A stretch of 50,107 nt of DNA from Methylibium sp. (GCA_013824165.1 PNNH01000040.1:1-50107); one strand, 5' to 3'; counted from the stretch's first letter, positions 1 to 8,696 are shown. The notes: generated by a model from the sequence alone, not told the origin. A program made the numbers and translations.

Positions 1-1076
1 AATGGCAGCTGCTGGGCCAGCGCGCCTCGGGCATCTCGCCCAGCGTGCAGGCGGCATCCATCGTCAGCGCGCTGACGCTGGCGATCCTGCTGAGCTGGAT
101 GCTGGAGCCTGCGCTGCGCCTGGCCGGCTTCATCGTCGACTTCGTGATGGCTCTGGCGCTGATGCGCGTGGGAGCCTGGGTGTGGCGCAGGCCGACCATG
201 CGTTCGCTGTATCTGGGCTATCTGTGGGTGATCGTGATCAGCGTCTGCAGCAACTTCCTGCTGGGTGTCTACGCGGGCTTCATGGGTCTGGATTTCACCC
301 TGGGCGAGACTACAGTGGCCCAGATGGGTGTGGCGCTGCTGCTGCTGGCCAGCTTCGGGCTGTGGGTGCTGGCGATGTGGCGCAATGAGTTTCTTGCCGA
401 CTGGCTGAGCGACCAGCGGCTGCGCGAGCAGGCCGCGGAACTGGCGCGTCAGCTGTCCAGCGCGCAGATCCAGCCGCACTTTTTGTTCAACTCGCTGGCC
501 TCGCTGCAGCACTGGGTGGCCAGCAAGGACGACCGTGCCGCGCCGATGCTGGCTTCGCTGACGGCCTATCTGCGCGCCACGCTACCGCTGTTCGACCGCC
601 CGCTGTTGTCGGTGGGCGAAGAGGGCGAGGCGGTGCAGCGCTATCTGGAAGTGATGCAGGCGCGGCTGGGCGATCGGCTGCGCTTTCGGGTCGAGATCAG
701 TGACGCCGCCGCGGCCTGCCAGCTGCCGCCGGGCCTGCTGCTGACCCTGGTTGAAAATGCCGTCGAGCATGGCGTGCAGCCGCAGCTCTCGGGCGGCGAG
801 GTGCTGCTGAAGGCCGATGTGCTGGCCGATGGCAGCTTGCAGGCCGAGGTGATCGACGACGGCCCGGGCCTGGCGCACGAGCTGGAGTTCAGCGCTGCCA
901 CCCATGCCCAGCCGACTGGCGCTGGTGCCGGCCACGGCCTGCGCAACAGCTCGCTGCGCCTGGCCCAGGCCTTCGGCGCCCGAGCCCGCTTGCGCGTGGC
1001 GCCGGCTGATCCGGCCGGCTGCCTGGCCCAGGTGCTGGTGCGGCCCGAAGCCGCGGCCGAGCCGGCCCCGCGGTGA
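1..1076 (+). CDS. LytS/AlgZ-type sensor histidine kinase, 5' end outside window
   Basis: Membrane sensor kinase of the His_kinase (PF06580) family, which autophosphorylates and passes phosphate to a LytTR regulator. The reading frame is open from the first base, so the gene starts upstream; a GTG at 45 is only an internal candidate. The visible part has several hydrophobic helices in roughly the first 115 residues, then the phospho-acceptor motif QPHFLFNSL, the N-box ENAVEHGV and the G1-box DDGPGL of the ATPase domain. The next gene, 61 bases downstream, is a LytTR response regulator, so this is a two-component pair resembling AlgZ/AlgR. The signal it senses cannot be read from the sequence. 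The family call is secure; the N-terminus is missing. Confidence 0.93.
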   Translation, partial: WQLLGQRASGISPSVQAASIVSALTLAILLSWMLEPALRLAGFIVDFVMALALMRVGAWVWRRPTMRSLYLGYLWVIVISVCSNFLLGVYAGFMGLDFTLGETTVAQMGVALLLLASFGLWVLAMWRNEFLADWLSDQRLREQAAELARQLSSAQIQPHFLFNSLASLQHWVASKDDRAAPMLASLTAYLRATLPLFDRPLLSVGEEGEAVQRYLEVMQARLGDRLRFRVEISDAAAACQLPPGLLLTLVENAVEHGVQPQLSGGEVLLKADVLADGSLQAEVIDDGPGLAHELEFSAATHAQPTGAGAGHGLRNSSLRLAQAFGARARLRVAPADPAGCLAQVLVRPEAAAEPAPR

Positions 1077-1137
1077 GCGACTGAGAACGAGAAACAGACA
1101 GAGTGACTGACTGAGTGAGAACGAGAGAGGACTGACG

Positions 1138-1935
1138 ATGAACCTGATGAGCACCAGCAAGCCCCTGACCGCCCTGATCGCCGACGACGAGGAAGGCCCG
1201 CGCGAGCAGCTGCGCACCGCGCTGGCGCGGCTGTGGCCCGAGCTGCAGATCGTGGCCGCCAGCGTGCACGGCGTGGACGCCTGGGACGACTTTCTGGAAC
1301 ATGAGCCGACCATCTGCTTCCTGGACATCCGCATGCCGGGCCTGACCGGCATCGAGGTGGCCAGCCGCATGGCCGCCACCGCCAACCCGCCGCATGTGGT
1401 GTTCGTGACGGCCTTTGGCGACCATGCGCTGTCGGCCTTCGACGCCGGCGCGGTGGACTATGTGATGAAGCCGGTGGACGACGCCCGCCTGGGCCAGGCC
1501 ATCGCGCGGCTGAAGGCGCGCCTGCAGACCGCCACCCCCAGCCTGGCAGCGCCGGCGGCGGCCGATCTGCAGGCCTTGCTGAAGCAGCTGCTGCCCGCCG
1601 CCGCGCCGGCCAAGAGCCGCCTGATCCAGGCCAGCCTGGGCCGCGAGGTGAAGATGATCGCGCCCGAGGATGTCATCTATTTCGAGAGCGACAACCGCTA
1701 CACCCGCGTGGTCTACGAGGGCGGCGAGGCGCTGATCCGCACGCCGCTCAAAGAGCTGCTGGCGCAGCTGGATACTGAGCAGTTCTGGCAGGTGCACCGC
1801 TCGGTGCTGGTCAACAGCCGCCACATCGCCACCGCGCTGCGGGTGGACGAGAACACCATGCAGCTGACCCTCAAGGGCCGCGAAGAAAAGCTGCCGGTGT
1901 CGCGCCAGTTCCAGGGCCTGTTCAAAGGCCAGTGA
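1138..1935 (+). CDS. LytTR-family response regulator
   Basis: Cytoplasmic DNA-binding response regulator and likely partner of the kinase just upstream. The 265-residue protein has an N-terminal receiver domain with acidic pocket D16/D17, phospho-acceptor D63 in the motif CFLDIRMPG, and conserved K111 in VDYVMKP. A linker rich in Ala and Pro follows, then a LytTR DNA-binding domain from about residue 160 (motifs VIYFESDNRYTRV and QVHRSVLVN). Length and domain order match AlgR-like regulators. The ATG at 1138 follows a purine-rich leader containing GAGAGAGG. No linked target gene is obvious. Confidence 0.95.
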   Translation: MNLMSTSKPLTALIADDEEGPREQLRTALARLWPELQIVAASVHGVDAWDDFLEHEPTICFLDIRMPGLTGIEVASRMAATANPPHVVFVTAFGDHALSAFDAGAVDYVMKPVDDARLGQAIARLKARLQTATPSLAAPAAADLQALLKQLLPAAAPAKSRLIQASLGREVKMIAPEDVIYFESDNRYTRVVYEGGEALIRTPLKELLAQLDTEQFWQVHRSVLVNSRHIATALRVDENTMQLTLKGREEKLPVSRQFQGLFKGQ

Positions 1936-1961
1936 CGCCCCTCGCACAGGGGGTGCGGCAG

Positions 1962-1977
1962 CCCGGTCTAACCCGGG
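1962..1977 (+). terminator. Small GC hairpin after the LytTR gene
   Basis: CCCGG and CCGGG arms pair around a six-base loop 27 bases after the stop codon. A second weak stem (CCCCT/AGGGG) lies at 1938-1952. Neither has a T-run, so termination is only a possibility. Confidence 0.3.
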
Positions 1978-2036
1978 TATGCCGTCACGCATGAAGGGGC
2001 ACAATGGCCCGCATCTCAACGTGCGCCCCTTCATCC

Positions 2037-3749
2037 ATGGCCGCCTTGCCCCAACCGCGTTTCGACCAGTTCTATCGCTTTCCGGAGCTGACCCAGCTGC
2101 TGTTCGCCTATGCCGAGGCGCGACCGAACCTGGTTTCGGTGCGCTCGATCGGCAAGAGCTTCGAGGGCCGCGACATCTGGGTGCTGGTGCTGACCAACAC
2201 CGCCACCGGCGCCGACATCGACAAGCCGGCCTTCTGGCTGGACGGCAACATCCACGCCGCCGAGCTGAGCGCATCAACCGCCTGCCTGTATTACCTGCAC
2301 GACCTGCTGGGCAAGTACGGCAGCGCCGACGAGCAGGGCCGCCAGGTGACCCAGCTGCTGGACACCCGCGTGATCTATATGGTGCCGCGCCTGAACCCCG
2401 ACGGTGCTGAGCTGGCTCTGGCTGACCGGCCGCGCCACATCCGCAGCTCCACCCGCGTCTACCCCTATGACGAGGAGCCGGTCGACGGGTTGACGATGGA
2501 AGACATCGACGGCGATGGCCGCATGCTCACCATGCGCGTGCCCGACCCCAACGGCACCTACAAGAAGCACCCCGATGAGCCGCGCCTGATGGTGGCGCGC
2601 GAGCCAGGCGAGTTCGGCGGCGAGTACTACCGCCTGATCCCCGAGGGCTTCATCAAGAACCACGACGGCCTGACTGTCACCGTCAACAAGGACCGCGAGG
2701 GCCTGGACCTGAACCGCAACTTCCCCAGCGAGTGGCGGCAGGAATACAAGCAGACCGGCGCCGGCGCCTACCCGACCAGCGAACCCGAAGTGCGGGCGAT
2801 GGTGGACTTCATCGTGGCCCACCCCAATATCGGCGCAGCCATCAGCTATCACACCCACAGCGGTGTGATCCTGCGACCCATGGGCACGCAGAGCGACGAC
2901 GACATGATTCCCGAAGACCTGTGGAGCTACAAACGCTTCTCGCAGCTCGGCGAAAAGCACACCGGCTATCCCAGCGTCAGCATTTGGCACGACTTCAAGT
3001 ACCACCCCAAGGACATCATCACCGGCACGCAGGACTGGGTCTACGAGCACCTGGGCGCACTGTTTTGGGTGGTGGAGATCTGGTCGCCCAACAAGGAAGC
3101 CGGCATCGAAGGCTACAAGTGGGTGGACTGGTTCCGCGACCATCCGGTGGAAGACGACCTGAAGCTGCTGAAGTGGAGCGACGAGCAATGCGGCGGCCAC
3201 GCCCATGTGGACTGGAAGCCCTTTCTGCACCCGCAGCTGGGCGCCATCGAGATCGGCGGCTGGGACAAGATGAACTACTGGCGCAACCCGCCGCCGCATC
3301 TGCGCGAGCGGGAGGCGGCGCGCTTCCCCGGCTGGATGAACCAGATCGCACTGAGTCTGCCCAAGCTGGAGCTGCTACGCACGGAAGTGCGCGCCCTCGG
3401 CCCCGACACCTGGCGCGTGCGCATGGCCGTGGCCAACACCGGCTACCTGCCCGCTTACGTGACCAAGCGCGCGCTGGAGCGCAAGGTGGTGCGCGGCGTG
3501 ATGTTCGAGATCCACCTGCCCGGCAGCCCCGAGATCAGCCTGGTGAGCGGCAAGGAACGCATGGAAGGCCCCCAGCTGGAAGGCCACGCGCCTAAGGCCA
3601 CCCAACTGGCCTTCCTGCCCAGCCGCGAAATCACCGCCGACCGCGCGGTGGGCGAATGGGTGGTGCGCGCCCCCAAGGGCACGCGCCTGGCACTGACTGC
3701 CTGCGCGGATCGCGCGGGCACGGTGAGGACTGAGGTGGAGTTGGATTGA
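2037..3749 (+). CDS. M14-family zinc carboxypeptidase
   Basis: Zinc carboxypeptidase of the M14 family. Zinc ligands H73 and E76 sit in the motif GNIHAAE, a third ligand H272 in YHTHSG, the substrate-binding NR pair in LNRNFP (about residue 227), and the catalytic E347 in WVVEIWS (numbering from 2037). The protein is about 570 residues; a C-terminal beta-rich part (about 430-570) follows the catalytic domain. No signal peptide is visible, so a cytoplasmic location is likely. An in-frame ATG at 2004 would add 11 residues; the later ATG gives the more typical N-terminus. The natural substrate is unknown. It stands alone, followed by the accessory island. Confidence 0.88.
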   Translation: MAALPQPRFDQFYRFPELTQLLFAYAEARPNLVSVRSIGKSFEGRDIWVLVLTNTATGADIDKPAFWLDGNIHAAELSASTACLYYLHDLLGKYGSADEQGRQVTQLLDTRVIYMVPRLNPDGAELALADRPRHIRSSTRVYPYDEEPVDGLTMEDIDGDGRMLTMRVPDPNGTYKKHPDEPRLMVAREPGEFGGEYYRLIPEGFIKNHDGLTVTVNKDREGLDLNRNFPSEWRQEYKQTGAGAYPTSEPEVRAMVDFIVAHPNIGAAISYHTHSGVILRPMGTQSDDDMIPEDLWSYKRFSQLGEKHTGYPSVSIWHDFKYHPKDIITGTQDWVYEHLGALFWVVEIWSPNKEAGIEGYKWVDWFRDHPVEDDLKLLKWSDEQCGGHAHVDWKPFLHPQLGAIEIGGWDKMNYWRNPPPHLREREAARFPGWMNQIALSLPKLELLRTEVRALGPDTWRVRMAVANTGYLPAYVTKRALERKVVRGVMFEIHLPGSPEISLVSGKERMEGPQLEGHAPKATQLAFLPSREITADRAVGEWVVRAPKGTRLALTACADRAGTVRTEVELD

Positions 3750-3953
3750 GGTCGGCCCGAGCAGAGCTTCCTTGGTGCACTCTGCGGCGCGGGCCGAAGG
3801 CTCGGCCGCCTGCAAGTGGGCGGCTGAGGTCGATTGAGGGCAGCTGCATGCTGAACTGAGTCACTCGATATTGATGTCCTGAGCGGCGGCGTTCATCACT
3901 GGCCATTCGATGGTCCATGGAAGGTAAGTCCGCACTACCGCCGAAAGGGAACA

Positions 3954-4514
3954 TTGGCCCGCCTCGACACGTGGCATTTACCTCCCCGTCTTAGCATTGT
4001 GTTTGTCCTTCGCTGCACCCAGAAACTCCTCGATAGGCTCAATGCCAAGCCTGATCCAGAACCGGCGCCGGCGGACACAGTCCTCGGCGACTGGTACGCC
4101 AATCTGATCCGCGTTGGCCGAATTCAGCTTGTGCTCGCCGTCAGCGAGCGAAGCCTGCTGCCCGTAGTGGTGCCGGCACGGGATGGTCGAGCCCTCGTCC
4201 AGCGGCTCGGCGAAGCCCTGGGGCCGATGCTTGCCGCCATCGGCGTCCCAACGGACGATGCAACTGCCGAGCAAGGCGCGATGCAACATTGGGCCGTTGG
4301 AAAGACGGCAAACCGCCGGGTCCTGGGATCGCTCAACGACTTGGCATTTCAGCTTCAAGTCGGGCTGCTCGACTTTCCGGATCGAACGCTGATGGCGCAT
4401 TCGCTCTGGTTGGCTAAGACACCCCTGAAGGTCATCGACTACGGTGCGCCCGACCAAGCAACGCTGGCGGCGTTCGCTGCACATCGGGCGCTGCAGGCAG
4501 TCATCGGCCGATGA
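3954..4514 (+). CDS. DUF6933 domain protein
   Basis: Small protein of unknown function resembling the DUF6933 family: the N-terminal RCTQKLLDRL motif followed by LGDWYANLIRVGR are the family's hallmarks as I recall them. The frame opens with TTG at 3954 (AAGGGA immediately upstream); a GTG at 3999 gives an N-terminus closer to typical members and may be the true start. There are no membrane segments. It precedes a ParDE toxin-antitoxin pair on the same strand and lies at the edge of the lower-GC island, so it is probably part of the acquired segment. No function can be assigned. Confidence 0.7.
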   Translation: MARLDTWHLPPRLSIVFVLRCTQKLLDRLNAKPDPEPAPADTVLGDWYANLIRVGRIQLVLAVSERSLLPVVVPARDGRALVQRLGEALGPMLAAIGVPTDDATAEQGAMQHWAVGKTANRRVLGSLNDLAFQLQVGLLDFPDRTLMAHSLWLAKTPLKVIDYGAPDQATLAAFAAHRALQAVIGR

Positions 4515-4577
4515 CCGCTTCACTCTGAAGTGAGCGGCGCCGCCCGGAGCCGTCATCGGCCGCCGATCTCCCTGCAG

Positions 4578-4604
4578 CCGGCTTGACAACTGTTGTCAAG
4601 CCGG
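4578..4604. promoter_or_regulatory. Perfect 27-bp palindrome, probable ParD operator/promoter
   Basis: Two 12-base arms, CCGGCTTGACAA and its exact reverse complement, flank a three-base centre. The palindrome ends 13 bases before the antitoxin start codon. A consensus -35 hexamer TTGACA (4583-4588) lies inside the left arm. Ribbon-helix-helix antitoxins of the ParD type usually repress their own promoter by binding such a site, so autoregulation is the natural reading. Confidence 0.75.
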
Positions 4605-4617
4605 ACGGGATGCCCGT

Positions 4618-4869
4618 ATGAGCCGCCAAACCATGAGCTTTGCCTTGCCAGAGTCGATGCGCGAGTACATCGACAACCGGGTCGCCTCCGGCAACTACGG
4701 CAACACCAGCGAGTACATCCGCGACCTGGTTCGCCGAGATCAGGAAGAGCAGGCCAATAAGCGGCTTCGCGATCCCATCGAAGAAGGGCTGGCATGCGGG
4801 CCTGGTCGGCGTCGCACAAAGGCGGACGAGAAGGAACTGATGGCGATCGCTCGCGGCGAGATTGATTGA
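4618..4869 (+). CDS. parD: ParD-family antitoxin
   Basis: Type II antitoxin of 83 residues. The N-terminal half fits a ribbon-helix-helix DNA-binding fold (MSFALPESMREYIDNRV, then NTSEYIRDLVRRDQ), and the charged C-terminal tail would wrap the toxin. It overlaps the toxin gene downstream by four bases, so the two are translationally coupled. A perfect palindrome containing a -35 element sits just upstream and probably mediates autorepression. As expected for the family, it should neutralise ParE by direct binding. Confidence 0.9.
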   Translation: MSRQTMSFALPESMREYIDNRVASGNYGNTSEYIRDLVRRDQEEQANKRLRDPIEEGLACGPGRRRTKADEKELMAIARGEID

Positions 4870-5192
4870 AGCCGGCAGTACTGCGCCCGCAGGCGCTGCG
4901 CGATCAGCAGGGCGAGGTCAGGTACTACCGCAAGGAGGGTGGCACCCGCGTGGCAGTGAAGCTGGCCAACGCCACCAATGCCGCTCTTGACCAGATCGAC
5001 CTTGATCCTGGCATCGGCTCAACGAAACTCGGCAAGCACCTCGGCATTCCGGGGCTTCGGACCTGGCGGGTGGCGGAGTTCCCGCTGCTCTGGTGCTACT
5101 TCGAACGCGGAGACCAGCTTGATGTGCTTAGGCTGTCGGGCGAGCGCCAGAACATCGCCGCGATCTTGAGCGACGAGTTCGACTCGAACTGA
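4866..5192 (+). CDS. parE: ParE-family toxin
   Basis: Type II toxin of the RelE/ParE superfamily, 108 residues. ParE toxins generally poison DNA gyrase. The frame begins with TTG overlapping the antitoxin stop (TTGA), and the N-terminus MKPAVLRPQALRDQ fits known ParE proteins, supporting that start. The C-terminal half has the typical pattern GIPGLRTWRVAEFPLLWCYFE and LDVLRLSGERQNI. It is adjacent to its antitoxin and lies at one end of the defence island. The alternative, an mRNA interferase of the RelE branch, is less likely given the ParD-type partner. Confidence 0.88.
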   Translation: MKPAVLRPQALRDQQGEVRYYRKEGGTRVAVKLANATNAALDQIDLDPGIGSTKLGKHLGIPGLRTWRVAEFPLLWCYFERGDQLDVLRLSGERQNIAAILSDEFDSN

Positions 5193-5498
5193 CGGTGTCA
5201 GGGTCGCGGCGAGAGCAGGCCCAGAGCTCGATGACTGGTCGATGGCAGCCTGTTGGCCAAGTTGGCCGGCCGGAACCGACCCACTGCGGTCCTAGCGGCC
5301 ACGTGATTCCGTGCCTGGTAGCGGTCGTTCAGCGATTGCGTTCAGCCACGCCGTCAGGCGTCGGTGCCAGCGCAGGGTTAGGAGCTGAACTCTGCGCGCA
5401 GGTGCTGCAGGCCATGAACGAGCGCCCGCCCTGACCGCGTGAGTACTCGAGATGGGGGAAGAAGTGGTGAAGTTCGTTCCGTACGTGATCGATGCAGG
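5193..5498. other. Non-coding gap between ParE and the HNH gene
   Basis: About 306 bases lie between the convergent parE and HNH nuclease genes. Short open frames exist here, but none has a convincing start or recognisable sequence. The stretch is irregular and resembles intergenic repeat debris. No clear terminator hairpin with a T-run was seen. Confidence 0.4.
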
Positions 5499-6449
5499 TC
5501 AGAGCACCGAGGCGGCCTGACTGTCGGCCTGCGGGGTGCCATTGCCATCGGGCGCCGCCTCATCTGGCACGATGAACAGCACGTCCTCTTCCTCGGCCAG
5601 GACCTTGTTGGCCCGTATGGCGTATATGTGAGGACCGTCCTCATGCAGAAAGTCGGGTTCGAGCTTAGGCAACGCCTCACGTTCCGCGTCGCAGGTGGCC
5701 TCGTCGCCGAAAAAGCCGATCAGCCGGAAATTGCCGTTCCACTCCAAGGCAAACGACCATGCGGCAGCCGTTGGATGCTTCCGTATTGCGGCCTGAAAAT
5801 TGGTTGCGGCGGTCGTGACCACCAGGCGGTAGTCCCAGCCGATCACTCGATCCGCGAAGGCTCGCTGGACCACGTTTCCGAAGTCCGATTTGTTGGTGCC
5901 ATCGACCGGGAACATGGCGCCAGACCAGAAGCCCCCCAGCTCCGTCTCACGGTTGTAGGTCAGCCAGTAGAACAGCGCCTTCAACTGGAAGAGCGCTAGG
6001 CGGTGCGCGCGGTCCCGGTCGAGCTGGGCTGGCGCTCGCATGGTGATCGAGGCCTGTGCTGGGCCTAGCTTGCCTCGAATGGTGATCGCCTCATCGCTAT
6101 TCGCTACGGGTCGTCCCGTCTTGCGGCTGATGCTCCCCATCGCCTTGCGGCTGGCTTCCTTCAGAAGGCCTGAGTCGTTGACCTGGCCGGCTGCCGACAC
6201 TCGGCCGAGAAGGGTGATCGCTGAAATGTCGTCTTCGAGTTGGGACTTCTCAAAGTTGCACGGCCTGCATGACCAGACGTGCAGGTTCCATGCAGCTTGC
6301 AGCGTTCCCCTGGGCACGAATCTTCTGCCGATCACATGCTCGATTTCTCGTGCGCCTGCGGCCAAGCGCGTCCGACAGTAAGGGCAGGTGTTGTTCCTCA
6401 GCCGAACTCGTCGGTCTGGCGAAACGGGTGGCTCTTCCGGCGAAGTCAT
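5499..6449 (-). CDS. HNH endonuclease-like protein (third gene of defence cassette)
   Basis: 316-residue protein with an N-terminal zinc-finger HNH module: C22-P-Y-C25, the E37-H38 catalytic dyad in IEHVIGRRFVP, N55, and C61-R-P-C64-N65 with K68. HNH modules cut DNA using one divalent metal. The remaining 240 residues match no domain I recognise; they contain the aromatic stretch LFQLKALFYWLTYN and end in an acidic tail. The ATG at 6449 was chosen because the upstream extension of the frame is low-complexity and lacks domain content. It is the last gene of a same-strand trio (AbiC-like, HEPN, HNH), 80 bases after the HEPN gene. The role is probably an anti-phage effector; the target is unknown. 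Confidence 0.75.
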   Translation of the reverse strand: MTSPEEPPVSPDRRVRLRNNTCPYCRTRLAAGAREIEHVIGRRFVPRGTLQAAWNLHVWSCRPCNFEKSQLEDDISAITLLGRVSAAGQVNDSGLLKEASRKAMGSISRKTGRPVANSDEAITIRGKLGPAQASITMRAPAQLDRDRAHRLALFQLKALFYWLTYNRETELGGFWSGAMFPVDGTNKSDFGNVVQRAFADRVIGWDYRLVVTTAATNFQAAIRKHPTAAAWSFALEWNGNFRLIGFFGDEATCDAEREALPKLEPDFLHEDGPHIYAIRANKVLAEEEDVLFIVPDEAAPDGNGTPQADSQAASVL

Positions 6450-6529
6450 GGGTTGCAGTCCATCCCAGTTGCGAGCTGATTCGCCGATTCTCCGACGTGC
6501 GCAACGCCCGCAGTGGGGTACCGGTAGCG

Positions 6530-7507
6530 TCAGGCGCCGAAAATCGTGAACGGCATGTCTCGAGAAGTGTTCAAGAGCGGATCGAAGCCGATCAGCACAA
6601 ACTCCGGCTGTGAAAGTGCGAAGGCGTCGATGGCCTCTGACGTGTACGGAGGCGGGCCATGGCGCGTTGCACTCAGGCATGCGTCATAGAAGCCGCTGAT
6701 CGTATCGCTGACGTGGGGCGGACCGATCACAGCGGGAACTAGCAGCGTCACGCTGCTGGCATTGCCGTCGTGCGCAACGAACAGCACGTCATCGTGAAGC
6801 CGCCGCGTCTGGCGCAGGACCTCACGAAACTGGACGTAGCGACCTCCCTTGGCATAGAAGTGGGCTCTGTAGAAATAGCCCTCGCGGCCGGCTGCATCGC
6901 GCTCAAGAGGCGCCCAGGGTCGTTTGAAGACCGAGAGCTGGAAAGCCGTCGTCATTGTCGGGTCCGAAGAGCCGCAGCGCAGGAGGCGTCCGTCATCCAG
7001 GCGGCGATACGGCATATCCTCAAGCGTGGCAAACGCCGTCACAACGGGGTCGTCAAACATGACCACTTCCAGCTCGTCGAGTGACACGCACAGAGACCAG
7101 AACTTTGGGTCAAGGTCGCGCAACAGTTGCTTGACGCGCTCATGGTCATCGGGGTGACCGTGCCGAAAGTGGGCTACTCGATTGCGAATGTGCTCGATCT
7201 CATCCATGCGCGCATCCCATTGCTTCTTAGGCATCAGATACGGCTCAAACATGTCCCAGTGCCGTTCGATCATGATCAGCAGGCCGCGCATCAGCATGTA
7301 GCTGACTAACTCGCCCTCGGCCGCAGGCATATGGTGGTACGCCTGGGACTTCTTTAGGAAGTCCTTGGCCTTGTCGAACTGGGCCTCCAGCGTCCTGCCG
7401 TACTTGGTCTTGAGTTCGATGTAGACGAGCCGGCGCAGCCAGACCTCAAGCTGCCAAAGATCTTTGTAGACCGCGAGCGTACCTTCGCTTGCCGTCAGTC
7501 GATTCAT
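6530..7507 (-). CDS. Swt1-type HEPN domain protein, putative RNase
   Basis: 325-residue protein with an N-terminal all-helical HEPN domain. The motif RNRVAH at residues 108-113 is the RNxxxH active site found in HEPN ribonucleases of toxin and abortive-infection systems. The opening (YKDLWQLEVWLRRLVYIEL) resembles the Swt1-like HEPN branch. The C-terminal 190 residues are not recognised and could sense a trigger. ATG 7507 is preferred over an upstream in-frame start at 7801, whose extension is basic low-complexity and overlaps the AbiC-like gene. It lies 46 bases after that gene and 80 before the HNH gene, suggesting one operon. Cleavage of cellular or phage RNA is inferred from family, not shown. 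Confidence 0.72.
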   Translation of the reverse strand: MNRLTASEGTLAVYKDLWQLEVWLRRLVYIELKTKYGRTLEAQFDKAKDFLKKSQAYHHMPAAEGELVSYMLMRGLLIMIERHWDMFEPYLMPKKQWDARMDEIEHIRNRVAHFRHGHPDDHERVKQLLRDLDPKFWSLCVSLDELEVVMFDDPVVTAFATLEDMPYRRLDDGRLLRCGSSDPTMTTAFQLSVFKRPWAPLERDAAGREGYFYRAHFYAKGGRYVQFREVLRQTRRLHDDVLFVAHDGNASSVTLLVPAVIGPPHVSDTISGFYDACLSATRHGPPPYTSEAIDAFALSQPEFVLIGFDPLLNTSRDMPFTIFGA

Positions 7508-7553
7508 GCGTACCCCTTGGGATGTTGCGTCCAGCTTCGGGCCGCGCGGATGC

Positions 7554-8696
7554 CTACTCGCGGTCTTCGAGGCCTTCGTCCACGTCGTAACCCTCCGAGA
7601 AGTCCTCTTGCTCGTCGGCATCTTTGCGCGCCGCGATTGCCGCTGCGAAGTGCCTCTCTTCAAGCTTCTGGATCGGGTCCCATTCGTTGCCAGGTTGCGC
7701 CCTGGCATCGCTTCCGAGGAAGGCACGCTCTCGATAGCCAACGAGTAATGCGTCGTGGAACTCTTGGCTGTATCGACGGTGCATATGCTCCAGGAGCCCA
7801 AACCGTTCGATCAGTGGCGCGAACTTCCGGCCCTCGTCGCTGAGCCCGTTCAGGGCTAGAAGCAAGACAGCCCCTTCAGGAAGTTGGCCGCGTGCGATGT
7901 TGGCGTATCGAACCTTGTCCGCTTCCTTCTCGAGCGGGGCTTCGGCTACGTGCTTGAACGTCTGGTACAGGAGCCGGAAGTAGGGGCCAAACTGCGACGG
8001 GCGATGGTCGAATACGTCAGCTACATACAGCGCCACCAGACGGTCGAGCAGCGCCTCGTCATTGAGCTGGGCCATGCCCTTCGTTGCTCGTCTGAAGACT
8101 CGTCTAGCGAACTGATTGATCGCTGGATTGCCCATCTTGCCGCGCTCGTACGTGTTCGCGTTGCCGTGGCCTGGCACGACGGGGCCGACCTCCTTCAGCT
8201 TGCGCGGCCCTTCGATCTGATCGGCGGCTTTGCTCGTTAGCTCAAGTAGTCGGAAGAACAGCGACTCGAACTCTTGCAGTTGGCGGTGGGTGCGTTCTTC
8301 CTTGGTAGCCCTGCGCGCTTCCCTCAGCGATTGGTGTTGCAGATAGCCGGCCCAGGCCACAAGCGCGCCAGCGATTGCTGTCAGCAATGCGTTGAAACTG
8401 CCGAAGGCGTCACCGGTTTGACCCATTTCGGTGAACCATGCCGCGCGTTCGGTTGTGCTGGGTTCTGACGCGGCAGACGCCGCCGCCGCCGATGATGCGG
8501 CCGCCAGCGGTGCTGACGCCGCGTCGGACGGTGCGGACGCTCGTTGGGCGGGCGCCTGCCCAGCGAAAGTCAAGCGGGCGAACGCCGCGCCGCAGTTGAG
8601 CCACATCACCCATGCGACGAATGCAGCGAGGAGCAGGCCGGCGAGCAGCCCGTAGTGGTGCTCCTCAGCGCTGGGCGATGGATCGTTGTCGTTCAA
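7554..8696 (-). CDS. AbiC-like putative phage abortive infection membrane protein
   Basis: 380-residue membrane protein resembling the putative phage abortive infection (putAbiC) family. Transmembrane helix 1 spans about residues 15-33, an Ala/Ser-rich linker 46-82, helix 2 about 99-119, and a charged likely coiled coil 120-162. The family-like C-terminal block follows: YFRLLYQ (about 239), RYANIARGQL (263), LLLALNGLS (278) and FAPLIERFGLLEHM (about 292). The start is TTG at 8696, set by a strong GGGAGGAG ribosome site six bases upstream; the frame continues further up without a better start. It is the first gene of the trio and probably the membrane sensor or effector. The mechanism of this family is not established. 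Confidence 0.72.
   Translation of the reverse strand: MNDNDPSPSAEEHHYGLLAGLLLAAFVAWVMWLNCGAAFARLTFAGQAPAQRASAPSDAASAPLAAASSAAAASAASEPSTTERAAWFTEMGQTGDAFGSFNALLTAIAGALVAWAGYLQHQSLREARRATKEERTHRQLQEFESLFFRLLELTSKAADQIEGPRKLKEVGPVVPGHGNANTYERGKMGNPAINQFARRVFRRATKGMAQLNDEALLDRLVALYVADVFDHRPSQFGPYFRLLYQTFKHVAEAPLEKEADKVRYANIARGQLPEGAVLLLALNGLSDEGRKFAPLIERFGLLEHMHRRYSQEFHDALLVGYRERAFLGSDARAQPGNEWDPIQKLEERHFAAAIAARKDADEQEDFSEGYDVDEGLEDRE

Noticed and set aside
5195..5434. Short plus-strand frame after parE
   Set aside because: No family resemblance and no ribosome site; composition like intergenic sequence.
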